Positions 53,811 through 63,938 of a DNA stretch of 64,000 bases are shown piece by piece (positions within the stretch are counted from its first letter, which is position 1; each line of letters starts with the position of its first letter). The notes under the pieces were generated by a model that saw nothing but the letters and a program-made list of their open reading frames with translations, did not search any database and was not told the DNA's origin. Origin of the DNA: Aliikangiella sp964411875 (GTDB lineage: Bacteria > Pseudomonadota > Gammaproteobacteria > Enterobacterales > Kangiellaceae); the NCBI GenBank assembly GCA_964411875.1, contig CAYPMT010000001.1, forward strand, positions 7,926-71,925. Reading direction: 5' to 3'. The translations under genes and the position numbers were made by a program.

Positions 53811-54932
53811 ATGAGTGAGAAGTTAAATTTGCTCGACCTGAATCACGATGGAATGGTTGAGTTTTTCAAAGATATTGGCGAAAAACCATTTCGTGCTCCC
53901 CAGGTTATCAAGTGGATCCATCAGTTTGGTATCGATGATTTCGATCAGATGACCAACCTATCTAAGGCGCTACGTGCCAAACTTAAGTTAACGACAGAAA
54001 TTAAAGGGCCGGAGATTATTACGGAACAAATTTCTGAAGATGGTACGATTAAGTGGGCGTTGAAAATGCAAGATGGTCAGGCCATCGAAACGGTTCTTAT
54101 TCCTGACGGTGAAAGAGGCACGCTTTGTGTTTCATCTCAGATTGGCTGTGTATTAGACTGCTCTTTTTGTTCGACAGCACAACAGGGTTTTAACCGTAAC
54201 CTTTCCACTGCTGAGATTATTGGCCAAGTTTGGTTTGCTATTCGTCGCTTAGGTAGTTTACGTACTACCGGCCATAGAAGTGTCACCAATGTGGTGATGA
54301 TGGGTATGGGAGAGCCATTGCTTAATTTTGATGCGGTTACAAAAGCCATGGACTTAATGTTGAGCGATTTTGCCTATGGTCTTTCGAAAAGACGTGTGAC
54401 CTTGAGTACTTCAGGTGTTGTACCAGGTTTACAGCAATTAGCACAGCGATCCGATGTGGCGCTTGCCTTGTCATTGCATGCACCTAATAACCAATTGAGA
54501 AATGAGTTGGTTCCGCTTAACAAAAAATACCCCATTGAAAAACTTTTACCTGTGGTAAAAGATTACCTTGATAGTTCTAATGCGAATAAAAAAGTGACCA
54601 TTGAATATGTTATGTTGAAAGGTGTTAATGATTCACCGGAACATGCGCGAGAGTTAGCAGTGCTCTTGAAAGATTTGCCTAGTAAAATCAACTTAATCCC
54701 TTTTAACCCGTTTCCTAAAACGCGTTATCAAACGTCTAGCCAAAAAGCGATTGACCTTTTTGGCGAGATATTACTAAAAAAAGGCTTTATTGTTGTAACT
54801 CGAAGGACTCGAGGTGATGATATTGATGCGGCTTGTGGACAGCTTGTGGGGCAGGTGAATGATAGAACAAGACGTCAGCAACGCAATGAGAAAAATTTAT
54901 ATCAAATTAATGTTAAACAATTGAGTGATTGA
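53811..54932 (+). CDS. rlmN: Dual-specificity 23S rRNA/tRNA adenine-C2 methyltransferase RlmN
   Basis: RlmN methylates A2503 of 23S rRNA and A37 of some tRNAs. The 373-residue radical SAM enzyme has the cluster motif GCVLDCSFCSTAQQG, the GMGEPLLN motif and the C-terminal cysteine in DAACGQL that takes part in methyl transfer. GAAAGGTATT-like purines precede the ATG. It opens the conserved rlmN-pilW-rodZ-ispG-hisS run. Confidence 0.98.
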   Translation: MSEKLNLLDLNHDGMVEFFKDIGEKPFRAPQVIKWIHQFGIDDFDQMTNLSKALRAKLKLTTEIKGPEIITEQISEDGTIKWALKMQDGQAIETVLIPDGERGTLCVSSQIGCVLDCSFCSTAQQGFNRNLSTAEIIGQVWFAIRRLGSLRTTGHRSVTNVVMMGMGEPLLNFDAVTKAMDLMLSDFAYGLSKRRVTLSTSGVVPGLQQLAQRSDVALALSLHAPNNQLRNELVPLNKKYPIEKLLPVVKDYLDSSNANKKVTIEYVMLKGVNDSPEHARELAVLLKDLPSKINLIPFNPFPKTRYQTSSQKAIDLFGEILLKKGFIVVTRRTRGDDIDAACGQLVGQVNDRTRRQQRNEKNLYQINVKQLSD

Positions 54933-55015
54933 ATGAGTCTTTAAGCTAATTGTTTTGATGTGGCAAGCTAAGGATATAAGAAGCGGTATCAATTAAAATG
55001 ACTGGAGAATTAATC

Positions 55016-55807
55016 ATGAAAAAAATATTTTTAGTGCTCTTCGCTTTAGCACTTGTTGGTTGCCAAACCAGTAGAGAAGTAACCACACACGGGGCAAACC
55101 GTGGTTCAGGAAGTATATCGAGTAATTTTGATAAGAAACCATCTGCAATAAAGCGAGCTGAAATTGGTTTAACTTATCTTGGCCAAAACGTTTTAGAGCG
55201 AGCGAAGTTTCATTTAGATAAAGCATTAGAATATGATCCTGGTTTGGGCAATGTGCATTACGGTCTGGGTATTTACTACCAACGCGTTAAAGATGAAAAG
55301 TTAGCCTATAAGCACTTTAAAAAAGCCGTGAAAATCGAGTCAAAAAACCCTAATTTTTTGAATGCCTATGGTGCGTTTTTATGTGAGCAAGATGATTATC
55401 AAGAAGCAGACAAAATGTTTCAACGAGCGATTGATATTCCTACCTATAGTGAAGTATCTAAAACTTTTTACAATGTTGGTTTATGTGCATTAAAGCAAGA
55501 TGACACAGAAAAAGCCCAGACTTATTTTCGTAATGCTCTAAACCGTGACTCGAGTATGTCTGGTGCTTTGATAGAAATGTCGAAAATTGAGTTTGCAAAA
55601 CAGCGTTACGAAAGGGCCATGAATTATATCAAGCGTTTTGAAAAAAATGGTCGAGTGACATCTGAATCATCATGGCTTGGTTTAAGGGTGGCTCATTATC
55701 TTCGTGATAAAGATGCGATTGCACGTTATGGTTTACTACTGGAGCAGCGATTTCCAGATAGTCACGAAACCAGCGCTTATTTAGATAATAAAAGACAATG
55801 GATGTAG
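55016..55807 (+). CDS. pilW: Type IV pilus biogenesis lipoprotein PilW/PilF
   Basis: PilW/PilF is a TPR pilotin needed for PilQ secretin assembly. From the ATG at 55016 (GGAGAA six bases upstream) the product (263 residues) has a lipobox FALALVGC, then six TPR-like helices pairs (AEIGLTYLGQNVLERAKFHL, YQEADKMFQRAIDI and others). The ATG at 54998 is less well placed. It overlaps rodZ by ten bases. It implies a type IV pilus elsewhere in the genome, relevant to the ATPase at 9.9 kb. Confidence 0.93.
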   Translation: MKKIFLVLFALALVGCQTSREVTTHGANRGSGSISSNFDKKPSAIKRAEIGLTYLGQNVLERAKFHLDKALEYDPGLGNVHYGLGIYYQRVKDEKLAYKHFKKAVKIESKNPNFLNAYGAFLCEQDDYQEADKMFQRAIDIPTYSEVSKTFYNVGLCALKQDDTEKAQTYFRNALNRDSSMSGALIEMSKIEFAKQRYERAMNYIKRFEKNGRVTSESSWLGLRVAHYLRDKDAIARYGLLLEQRFPDSHETSAYLDNKRQWM

Positions 55808-56793
55808 AGCAACCAAACAATCAGTCTGATTCAATGAATATTGGTGATTCATTGATTGCAGCTCGACAAGCTAAAAATTTGTCGGCGCAGGATATTGCTA
55901 CGCAACTTAATTTGACAGTAATGCTTGTTGAAAAACTTGAGTCTAATCAATTTAATTTAGATGTTCCTGTCATCTTTGTTCGTGGTTATATTGCTTCTTA
56001 TGCTAGAAAAGTTGGGCTAGATACAGAAACGCTATGCCAAGCGTTTGATCAGCAAGTAGAAAGTACACTAGAGCCCATTAAAAAACTTAAGTCAGTTGCT
56101 AACTTCCAACGTTCATCAAAACAAGTTAAACCTAATACTCCTATATTTAAGTTATTGGCTTACTTACTTGTTGTTGTGTTGTTGGCTGTTGCACTATGGG
56201 GGTTATGGCAGCAGTTTTTTGATAAAAAAACTGAGCAATCTAATAATGAAATCTTACTTAATTCAGAAGTTTTAAACCAATCTAATAATCAAAAAAAAAG
56301 TCAGCCTGAAAGTCTTAGCAACACTTTCAGTGAAACCAATGTCCAAACGTCACTAGTGGATAGTGGTGTAGCTCAGGAAAACTCTATACAAGAGCGATTT
56401 TTACAAGAGGGCGTTTTACAAGAAAACTCAATAATAAAGGTTGAGTCAGTTGAAGAACAAGGTTTGTTTGAAGTAAATAGTTCAGTTGATGAAAACTTAG
56501 AAAGTAATGAAGACTTAGGAAGTAATAACAACCTAGAAAATGATCAATCAGTGGGTCTTGTCGCATTAGACTTCAGCTTTAGTGCTGATTGTTGGGTGAA
56601 AGTTACCGATATTAATGACAAAGTGTTAGCGATTGGTGTAAAGAAAGATGGTAAACAAATATCAATTAGTGGTTTACCACCTTTATCGGTTGTTTTAGGT
56701 GAGCCATCAGCTGTTAACTTAAAGGTTAGAGGTAACGATTTTGATTTATCAAGTTATCCTGCAGGTAGAAGCGCCCGGTTAACGATAGAATAA
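55798..56793 (+). CDS. rodZ: Cytoskeletal protein RodZ
   Basis: RodZ links MreB to the elongasome. The 331 residues comprise an N-terminal helix-turn-helix (LIAARQAKNLSAQDIATQL), a membrane helix (LLAYLLVVVLLAVALWGLW, near residue 120-138), a long Asn/Glu/Ser-rich periplasmic linker with short QENSI repeats, and a C-terminal beta domain (LDFSFSADCWVKVTDINDKV) typical of the family. The linker is rather long. Confidence 0.92.
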   Translation: MDVEQPNNQSDSMNIGDSLIAARQAKNLSAQDIATQLNLTVMLVEKLESNQFNLDVPVIFVRGYIASYARKVGLDTETLCQAFDQQVESTLEPIKKLKSVANFQRSSKQVKPNTPIFKLLAYLLVVVLLAVALWGLWQQFFDKKTEQSNNEILLNSEVLNQSNNQKKSQPESLSNTFSETNVQTSLVDSGVAQENSIQERFLQEGVLQENSIIKVESVEEQGLFEVNSSVDENLESNEDLGSNNNLENDQSVGLVALDFSFSADCWVKVTDINDKVLAIGVKKDGKQISISGLPPLSVVLGEPSAVNLKVRGNDFDLSSYPAGRSARLTIE

Positions 56794-56853
56794 GTTTTGT
56801 ATTGTGTTTTAGTAAAAATACTCAGTGAAGTGAATTAATAAAAGAAAAGGTTT

Positions 56854-57990
56854 ATGAAAGGCATATCTTGGATTAAACGACGTAAAAGTCGTCAGATTAT
56901 GGTTGGTGATGTTCCGATTGGTGGCGACGCGCCAATAGCGGTACAAAGTATGACAAACACAGATACTTGTAATGTTGCTGCGACAGTCAATCAAATTAAT
57001 CAAATCGTTGCTGCTGGTGCCGATCTGGTACGCGTTTCTATACCAACGATGGATGCTGCAGAAGCTTTTAAGCAAATTAAAATAGAGTCCCCTGTTCCTC
57101 TAATTGCCGACATTCATTTCGATTATAAAATAGCTTTGAAAGTTGCTGATTATGGCGTTGACTGTTTAAGAATTAATCCTGGCAATATTGGAAAAGAAGA
57201 TCGCGTAAAAGCGGTGATTGAAAAAGCGCGTGAGAAAAATATTCCTATCAGAGTTGGTGTGAATGCGGGCTCTTTAGAAAAGGATTTGCAAGTAAAGTAT
57301 GGTGAGCCGACTCCAGAGGCTTTGGTTGAATCAGCTTTTAGACATATTGATATTCTTGATCGCCATGACTTTCAAGATTACAAAATCAGCTTAAAAGCTT
57401 CGGATGTTTTTATGACGGTTTCAGCTTATCGTTTGCTAGCAGAACAAATTGAACAGCCCTTGCATTTAGGTATTACTGAGGCGGGAGGTTTGCGTGCTGG
57501 CTCTGTTAAATCAGCTGTTGGTTTAGGTTTGTTGTTAGCAGAAGGAATTGGTGACACGATTCGAGTCTCTTTAGCTGCGGATCCCGTTGAAGAAATAAAA
57601 GTTGGGTTTGATATTTTAAAATCTCTGAGGTTACGTCAAAAAGGCATTAATCTTATTGCTTGTCCTTCCTGTTCAAGACAACAGTTTGATGTGATAAAAA
57701 CGGTTAATGAATTAGAAATGCGTTTAGAGGATATTCGTGAGCCACTGGATGTTTCTATTATTGGTTGCTTGGTGAATGGGCCGGGTGAAGCGAAAGAGTC
57801 TGATATAGGCTTAACCGGCGGTGTCAATTCTAGCTTATTGTATCAAGATGGTAGTAAAAGCCATAAAATCGACAACGCGGATTTGGTTGACTCAATCGAA
57901 AAATCAGTCAGAGAAAAGGTTCAATTAAGACAGCAACAAATTGAACAAAAAACCAAAGGGCAATCGGTTATAGCTACTGACGGAAAATAG
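56854..57990 (+). CDS. ispG: 4-hydroxy-3-methylbut-2-enyl diphosphate synthase IspG
   Basis: IspG is the [4Fe-4S] enzyme of the non-mevalonate isoprenoid pathway. The 378-residue protein has the TIM-barrel start (IAVQSMTNTDTCNVAATVNQI), the LRINPGNIG segment and the cluster cysteines (CPSCSRQQFD and IIGCLVNGPGEA). A 15-residue polar tail is extra. IspB, which uses the products, is at 38.2 kb. Confidence 0.97.
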   Translation: MKGISWIKRRKSRQIMVGDVPIGGDAPIAVQSMTNTDTCNVAATVNQINQIVAAGADLVRVSIPTMDAAEAFKQIKIESPVPLIADIHFDYKIALKVADYGVDCLRINPGNIGKEDRVKAVIEKAREKNIPIRVGVNAGSLEKDLQVKYGEPTPEALVESAFRHIDILDRHDFQDYKISLKASDVFMTVSAYRLLAEQIEQPLHLGITEAGGLRAGSVKSAVGLGLLLAEGIGDTIRVSLAADPVEEIKVGFDILKSLRLRQKGINLIACPSCSRQQFDVIKTVNELEMRLEDIREPLDVSIIGCLVNGPGEAKESDIGLTGGVNSSLLYQDGSKSHKIDNADLVDSIEKSVREKVQLRQQQIEQKTKGQSVIATDGK

Positions 57991-58042
57991 TCCAAACCCT
58001 AGCTAAACATTTAAATTTACTCGAAAATAAGCCTCTTTAAGA

Positions 58043-58071
58043 CTGTTTCTTAGCCTTATTTGCGTTATAAT
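58043..58071 (+). promoter_or_regulatory. Candidate promoter upstream of hisS
   Basis: A perfect TATAAT lies at 58066-58071, with CTGTTT 17 bases upstream (58043-58048) and a GC-rich CTGGCGC after it. The leader to hisS would then be about 100 bases. Confidence 0.5.
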
Positions 58072-58180
58072 CTGGCGCTTAATTTTTATTCTATATCCAT
58101 CGTCTTGCAAGATACTCTATTGTTAGCGAGGCATTGGGTATAGTCGACTAACTTACTGATTATTAATTGGGTACGGCCTT

Positions 58181-59464
58181 TTGAGTAAGACATTTCAAGC
58201 AGTTAAAGGTATGAATGACTATCTGCCGGATATTACGCCTTTGTGGCAATATCTGGAAGGTTGTTTGCGCCAGTTAACCGCAAATTATGGCTATGCTGAA
58301 ATTCGTATGCCCGTTTTGGAAAAGACAGAATTGTTTTGTCGCTCCATTGGCGAAGTCACCGATATTGTCGAAAAAGAAATGTATACTTTTGTTGATAAAG
58401 GCGAAGAGAGTTTAACGCTTCGTCCCGAAGGCACAGCCTCTTGTGTGAGAGCCGGCATTCAGCACGGGCTTTTATATAATCAACAACAGCGTCTTTGGTA
58501 TATGGGGCCTATGTACCGTCGAGAAAGACCACAAAAGGGTCGCTACCGTCAGTTTTATCAATTCGGTGCAGAAACTTTCGGTATAGCTGGGCCAGATATC
58601 GATGCTGAATTGATTGCCTTATCGGCGCGTTTATGGCAGATGTTGGGCTTTGGTGACAGTGTTGAATTACAAATTAATTCTTTAGGTAGTTTATCTGCAC
58701 GCGAAGCTTATAAAAAAGTTTTGGTTGATTACTTTTCGGATAATTATGAACAGTTGGATGAAGATAGTAAAAGACGACTAAAAACTAATCCACTAAGAAT
58801 TTTAGATACTAAAAATCCGGATTTAAAAAATTTGATTAGCCAAGCACCCAAATTGATGGATTATCTTGATGCGGAATCTCAACAACACTTTGAACAGCTT
58901 TGCCGTAAGCTTGATGGGCTTAATATTTCTTATGTGGTTAACCCGACTTTAGTGCGAGGCTTAGATTATTACAACCGCACTGTTTTTGAGTGGGTGACAA
59001 CTAGCTTGGGTGCGCAAGGGACTATTTGTGCTGGTGGTCGTTATGATGGTTTAGTTGAGCAACTAGGTGGACAGGCAACCCCCGCTTGTGGTTTTGCTAT
59101 GGGGTTAGAACGAATTATTTTATTATTAGCCCAGCAACCAGAAATTGAGAGTAAACTTTCAGCTGCGATTGATGTCTATCTTTGCATGGTTGGTGAGCGA
59201 GCAGAAGATTTAGGCTCGGCTTTAGCTGAAGAATTAAGAAATCATTTTCCTAGTTGCCGTTTTCAGTTGCATTGTAGTGGTGGCAATCTTAAAAAACAAT
59301 TAAAGAGAGCTGATAAGTCAATGGCTCAGTTAGCGTTAGTTTTAGGTGATGATGAAATTGACAAGCAAAAGGTATTAGTTAAGTTTTTAAGAAAAGACAA
59401 GCCTCAAATTGAGCTTTCTAAGCAAGAATTAATGGCAGGTTTAGAAGAAATGATTGGTGAGTAG
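58181..59464 (+). CDS. hisS: Histidyl-tRNA synthetase
   Basis: HisS charges tRNA-His. The 427 residues show class II motif 1 to 3, including LRPEGTASCVRAG, MYRRERPQKGRYRQFYQ and GFAMGLERI, plus the histidine-specific LVRGLDYYNRTVFE and a C-terminal anticodon domain. Translation starts at TTG, since the usual SKTFQAVKGMNDYLP begins right after it and the next ATG would remove the first 10 residues. Confidence 0.97.
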   Translation: MSKTFQAVKGMNDYLPDITPLWQYLEGCLRQLTANYGYAEIRMPVLEKTELFCRSIGEVTDIVEKEMYTFVDKGEESLTLRPEGTASCVRAGIQHGLLYNQQQRLWYMGPMYRRERPQKGRYRQFYQFGAETFGIAGPDIDAELIALSARLWQMLGFGDSVELQINSLGSLSAREAYKKVLVDYFSDNYEQLDEDSKRRLKTNPLRILDTKNPDLKNLISQAPKLMDYLDAESQQHFEQLCRKLDGLNISYVVNPTLVRGLDYYNRTVFEWVTTSLGAQGTICAGGRYDGLVEQLGGQATPACGFAMGLERIILLLAQQPEIESKLSAAIDVYLCMVGERAEDLGSALAEELRNHFPSCRFQLHCSGGNLKKQLKRADKSMAQLALVLGDDEIDKQKVLVKFLRKDKPQIELSKQELMAGLEEMIGE

Positions 59465-59617
59465 ATAACGTATAAAAAAGTAGATGACTAATTAAATGAG
59501 TTGTTAACTAAGCAGATTATTAGTTGAATAGATTGTAAGTTAATAAATAATTATTAAGTCAATAAATGTTAAGTAAAATTTTTGAATAAATGAACAGTTA
59601 GATTTTAGGAGTGAAAG

Positions 59618-60337
59618 GTGAGTTACGATACTGAAGATCAACAGATAGAAAAAGTAAAAGAATGGTGGAAAGAAAATGGCACTTCGCTGATTGTTGGCGC
59701 GGTGTTAGGTCTTGGCGCTTTTTTTGGTTGGCGTTATTGGCAAGAAAGTAATGTTGCTGAACAAAAAGCCGCTTCCGATCTTTATAATAAAGTGGTTGAA
59801 ATGTCTGATGCTAAAGATGAGAAAAAGCTAGCTGAGAATGCGCAAGCTGTGAAAGAAAAATTTTCTGGCTCAACCTATGCCGTTCTGTCCGCATTTCAAT
59901 TAGCTAAATTAGCTGTCGATAAAAATGAACTTGATAAAGCGGCGACTGAATTAAATTGGATTATAACGAATCATAAAGATAATGAATTAACTAGTTTGGC
60001 AAAAATTCGTTTGGCTAGAATTTTTATCGAGCAAGGTAAACCTGCGGATGCTTTAGATTTAGTTAATTTAGATGAAAAGTCTGGATACTATGCGTTATCA
60101 AATTTAGTCAAAGGTGATGCGTTGTTAGCTTTAGAGCGTAAAGATGAAGCACTTGAGGCTTATAAAATTGCGAGCATAGAAAAAGAGATTACCGGTCGTC
60201 ATCCAAGTTTAAGCTTTAAAGTTGAAGCGCTAACTGGAATGCAAAATGATTTGTCAGTAACGCAAGATGAAACGGCCGAAGTATCAGAGTCGGTTGAGAA
60301 AGCTAGTCAAGAAACGCTTTCTGAGGAATCAAACTAA
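59618..60337 (+). CDS. yfgM: Periplasmic TPR chaperone YfgM
   Basis: YfgM is an inner-membrane TPR protein that associates with SecYEG and PpiD. The 239-residue protein has the family start (DTEDQQIEKVKEWWKENG), a helix (LIVGAVLGLGAFFGWRYW, residues 22-39) and four TPR-like units, ending in an acidic tail. Starts at GTG with AGGAG six bases upstream. The bamB start overlaps its stop by one base (TAATG). Confidence 0.93.
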   Translation: MSYDTEDQQIEKVKEWWKENGTSLIVGAVLGLGAFFGWRYWQESNVAEQKAASDLYNKVVEMSDAKDEKKLAENAQAVKEKFSGSTYAVLSAFQLAKLAVDKNELDKAATELNWIITNHKDNELTSLAKIRLARIFIEQGKPADALDLVNLDEKSGYYALSNLVKGDALLALERKDEALEAYKIASIEKEITGRHPSLSFKVEALTGMQNDLSVTQDETAEVSESVEKASQETLSEESN

Positions 60338-61470
60338 TGCGTTTTTTTTGGGTTAGTATTTTTAGTTGCTTGTTATTAATTAGTTGTGGCAGTGATGAAG
60401 ATGCTTTTAAGCCTAACCCTTTAGTTGAGTTAGATAATCAGTTTTCGCTTAAAACCTTATGGTCTACCAGTATTGGTGGTGACACTAAAGATAAGTCGAT
60501 AAAACTATCTCCCGTTTATGCTGATAACAAAATTTTTGTTTGTGATCATTCCGGTCATGTGAGTGCTGTTGATCCAGAAAATGGCAAAATTGTTTGGCAA
60601 GTTGACTTAAAAGTTAATATTGGTGGTGGTCCGGCTGTTGCCAATAATAAACTCGTTGTTGGTACACAAAAGGGTGAAGTGATATTACTAAATGCTGATG
60701 ATGGTAGCTTAATTTGGAAAAGCAAAGCGCCGAGTGAAATTATCGCCAGTCCGGCTATTGGTGAAGGCCATGTGGTTGTTAATAGTGTTGATGGAAAAAT
60801 TACGGCTTTTGATTTAGAAACAGGAAAGGAAAAATGGTTTTATGATCAAAACTTACCTAAATTAACTTTGCGAGGGACATCATCACCAATTATTGCTGGT
60901 GGCGGTGTTTTTTCTGGTTTTTCAAATGGTAAATTAGCAGTTTTTATTTTAGAAAGTGGTCGGCTTGCCTGGGAAAAAACCGTTGCTGTACCTATTGGCC
61001 GTACAGAAATCCAAAAATTAGTTGATGTGGATGTTCGTCCCTTATTAACTGGAAAAAGTTTATATGTGGGTGCTTATAACGGAAACTTAATGCATATTGA
61101 TGTCGCTAGTGGTGAGGTATTATGGCAACGAGAGCTATCGACCTTTCAAGAAATTAGTTTATCGGATTTGCTTTTGTTAGTGACACATGAAAACAGTCAT
61201 GTGAGTGCTGTTGATCGCGTTAATGGAATTATTTTATGGACGCAAAAAGAGCTTTATAATCGCTTGCTTAGTCCGCCTGTTTTATTTGATAACAATATTG
61301 TGATTGCTGATTTTGAAGGTTACTTACATTGGTTGTCTAAAAAAGATGGCACAATGCTAAGTCGACATCACATTCATTCATCGGGTATTTCCGCGATGCC
61401 TTTAGTTATTGACGATAAGTTGATTTTGCAAAGTCACAGTGGTCGACTTTACGCAGTGAAGAAAAAGTAG
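60337..61470 (+). CDS. bamB: Outer-membrane protein assembly factor BamB
   Basis: BamB is a lipoprotein of the beta-barrel assembly machine. The 377-residue precursor has a lipobox (FSCLLLISCGS) and an eight-bladed PQQ-like propeller with repeated blades such as GHVSAVDPENGKIVWQ, GEVILLNADDGSLIWKS and GKITAFDLETGKEKWF. It lies between yfgM and der as usual. Confidence 0.97.
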   Translation: MRFFWVSIFSCLLLISCGSDEDAFKPNPLVELDNQFSLKTLWSTSIGGDTKDKSIKLSPVYADNKIFVCDHSGHVSAVDPENGKIVWQVDLKVNIGGGPAVANNKLVVGTQKGEVILLNADDGSLIWKSKAPSEIIASPAIGEGHVVVNSVDGKITAFDLETGKEKWFYDQNLPKLTLRGTSSPIIAGGGVFSGFSNGKLAVFILESGRLAWEKTVAVPIGRTEIQKLVDVDVRPLLTGKSLYVGAYNGNLMHIDVASGEVLWQRELSTFQEISLSDLLLLVTHENSHVSAVDRVNGIILWTQKELYNRLLSPPVLFDNNIVIADFEGYLHWLSKKDGTMLSRHHIHSSGISAMPLVIDDKLILQSHSGRLYAVKKK

Positions 61471-61476
61471 TCCCTG

Positions 61477-62934
61477 ATGTTACCAGCTATTGCACTTGTT
61501 GGCCGCCCAAATGTTGGTAAGTCGACGTTATTTAACCGCTTCACTCGAACCCGTGATGCACTCGTTGCTGATCTTCCTGGTCTCACTCGTGACCGTCAAT
61601 ATGGTCATGCTACATTACAAGATCACCCTTTCATTATTATTGACACTGGTGGTATTACCGGCGGTGAGTTAGGTGTTGATGGCTTAATGGCCGAGCAATC
61701 TATGCAGGCGGTTAAAGAGGCTGATATTACGTTATTCTTGGTTGATGCCCGAGCAGGTTTAACCAATGTGGACGAAGAGTTCGCACAACAACTGCGTAGT
61801 GAAAACAAGCGAATTCATTTAGTTGTTAATAAGATTGATGGACTTAATGAAGATCTGGTTCTGAGTGAGTTTTACGAACTCGGTTTTGAATCAGTTTCGC
61901 CTATCGCAGCAGCTCATGGTCGAGGTGTTAATAAACTCATTGAACAAGTTATTTTTCCTAGTGTTGGATTAACTGACCTAGAAGAACCCGCAGATGATGA
62001 GTCGATCGATTCTGAGTCGTTGCAACAGTTAGCTGAACCAGAGCCTGATCAAGGCGCTAAATTGGCTATTATTGGTCGACCTAATGTTGGTAAATCCACA
62101 CTAGTTAACCGACTACTTGGCGAAGAGCGAGTCGTTGTTTTCGACCTGCCAGGGACGACACGTGATTCCATTTATATTGAAATGGAAAGGCGAGAGAAAA
62201 AGTATACCTTGATTGATACGGCCGGGGTTCGTAAACGTGGACGAGTTCATGAGAAGGTTGAAAAATTTTCGGTACTAAAAACTTTGCAGGCTATCAATGA
62301 TGCTAATGTTGTGATTATGGTGTTTGATGCTCGTGAAGGAATTACCGAGCAAGATTTAAACTTACTTGGGTTTGCGATTGATGCGGGTCGCTCGTTGGTT
62401 TTAGCCGTTAATAAATGGGACAACATGAGTGAAGAAAAACGTAATGAAGTCAAAGAATCAATCACCAGGCGACTACACTTTGCTGACTTTGCTCGGTTAA
62501 AATTTATTTCAGCATTACATGGCAGTAATGTGGGGCATTTATGGAATGCCGTTGATGAAGCTTATGCTAGTGCTCGGGTTGAAATGAGCTCCTCAAGATT
62601 AACCCGAATTTTAGAAATGCTGGTGACTAAACATCAGCCGCCAGCAAAAGGGCGTTTTAAAATTAAATTACGTTATGCGCATCCGGGCGGACATAACCCA
62701 CCAAGAATAGTCGTGCATGGCAATCAAACTAAATCTTTGCCTCAGTCTTATATCCGTTATCTAGAAAAAGGTTTTAGGGATGCTCTTAAAATTGTTGGTA
62801 CGCCAATTAAATTTGAATTAAAAGAAAGTAAAAACCCGTTTAAAGATCGTAAGAAAAAAGTCACTAAGGAACTGCTAGAAAAATCACGCCGTAATCGTAG
62901 TCGGATAAAAAAAATTAGCAAAAGAAAGTACTAG
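61477..62934 (+). CDS. der: Ribosome biogenesis GTPase Der (EngA)
   Basis: Der has two tandem G domains and a KH-like domain and acts in 50S assembly. Both P-loops are visible: GRPNVGKST near residues 9 and 200; DLPG/DTGG and DTAG switch motifs and NKxD motifs follow each. The C-terminal KH-like domain ends with a strongly basic tail (KKVTKELLEKSRRNRSRIKK). The 485 residues are normal. A weak 7-bp hairpin spans its stop (62923-62942). Confidence 0.98.
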   Translation: MLPAIALVGRPNVGKSTLFNRFTRTRDALVADLPGLTRDRQYGHATLQDHPFIIIDTGGITGGELGVDGLMAEQSMQAVKEADITLFLVDARAGLTNVDEEFAQQLRSENKRIHLVVNKIDGLNEDLVLSEFYELGFESVSPIAAAHGRGVNKLIEQVIFPSVGLTDLEEPADDESIDSESLQQLAEPEPDQGAKLAIIGRPNVGKSTLVNRLLGEERVVVFDLPGTTRDSIYIEMERREKKYTLIDTAGVRKRGRVHEKVEKFSVLKTLQAINDANVVIMVFDAREGITEQDLNLLGFAIDAGRSLVLAVNKWDNMSEEKRNEVKESITRRLHFADFARLKFISALHGSNVGHLWNAVDEAYASARVEMSSSRLTRILEMLVTKHQPPAKGRFKIKLRYAHPGGHNPPRIVVHGNQTKSLPQSYIRYLEKGFRDALKIVGTPIKFELKESKNPFKDRKKKVTKELLEKSRRNRSRIKKISKRKY

Positions 62935-62964
62935 CACTTTCTACTTTTCTTTAATTAACTAAAA

Positions 62965-63624
62965 TCAAACCTGCCAATTAATAATTTCTTTGCCTTGCTG
63001 ACCTAAGATGTCGTTAGTTTCTGAAAAATGTTTACAACCAAAAAAACCACGATAAGCAGACAAAGGTGAAGGGTGGGGAGCCTTTAGGACGGTATGTTTA
63101 TTGGTATCAATGCTGCTGCCTTTTTTTTGTGCATGAGAGCCCCAGAGTAAAAAAATGATACCATCACCATGGTCACTTAATCCTTGAATAACGTTGTCAG
63201 TAAATGTTTCCCAACCCAGATGTTTGTGTGAATGCGCTTGACCTCTCTCTACTGTTAGAACCGTATTCAGAAGTAACACACCTTGCTCTGCCCAGGGTTG
63301 TAAAAAACCATGTTCAGGAATTTGAAAGCCTGTAATACTATCCGCTAACTCTTTATAAATATTAACCAGTGAGGGTGGCGGTTGAATACCAGGTAAAACG
63401 GAAAAACAAAGGCCATGGGCTTGATTGGGGCCATGGTAAGGGTCTTGTCCTAAGATAACGACTTTAACTTGATCAAAGGGCGTTATTTTAAAGGCATTAA
63501 AAACTAAATCCTGTGGTGGATAGACCGTTACATCTTGTGAGCGTCGTTCAGTGACATAAGAAAGTGTATCCTTAAAATAGTCTTTAGTTTTTTCTTCAGC
63601 AAGAATATCTGACCAGCTTGTCAT
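62965..63624 (-). CDS. ung: Uracil-DNA glycosylase
   Basis: Ung excises uracil from DNA. The 219-residue protein has the catalytic GQDPYHGPNQAHGLCFSV motif with its aspartate, LLLNTVLTVERG, and HPSPLSAYRGFFGC with the catalytic histidine and minor-groove loop. It converges on der with a 30-base gap. Confidence 0.98.
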   Translation of the reverse strand: MTSWSDILAEEKTKDYFKDTLSYVTERRSQDVTVYPPQDLVFNAFKITPFDQVKVVILGQDPYHGPNQAHGLCFSVLPGIQPPPSLVNIYKELADSITGFQIPEHGFLQPWAEQGVLLLNTVLTVERGQAHSHKHLGWETFTDNVIQGLSDHGDGIIFLLWGSHAQKKGSSIDTNKHTVLKAPHPSPLSAYRGFFGCKHFSETNDILGQQGKEIINWQV

Positions 63625-63758
63625 AGGATTAAAAAGATCAGTTGATTAAGTTAGCTCAATATTCTAAAGCCATGTTTAATGGCTGTCATTATATTATTTG
63701 GTTGGTAAAGGTTATATTGGCTTTGTTAAAGCCTCGATTATTGTATTTAATCATACTG

Positions 63759-63787
63759 CGTCATCCCGTGCTTGACACGGGAACCAG
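63759..63787 (+). repeat. REP-like palindromic repeat, left copy
   Basis: This 29-base unit contains the hairpin CCCGTG-CTTGA-CACGGG. It matches the complement of 63939-63967 at 28 of 29 positions. Similar GTCATCCCGTGCTTGACACGGG-type units (shortened here) are widely dispersed in other proteobacterial genomes. Confidence 0.85.
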
Positions 63788-63938
63788 TAATTTACTCATA
63801 AAAAATATTGATGCAGATTATATTTGTATGTGCAGCCTTCTGCTGATAAGTATGTTTAACCAAACCAGAAGTACATGCAAAGTACCACTGGGTTTGTTAC
63901 TTATAATGTAAATACAGAAATAATTTTTTTATTTTTTT

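Noticed and set aside
63642..63911. 89-codon ORF at the right edge
   Set aside because: It has no ribosome-binding site and translates straight through a REP-like unit (RHPVLDTGTS), a known source of false ORFs.
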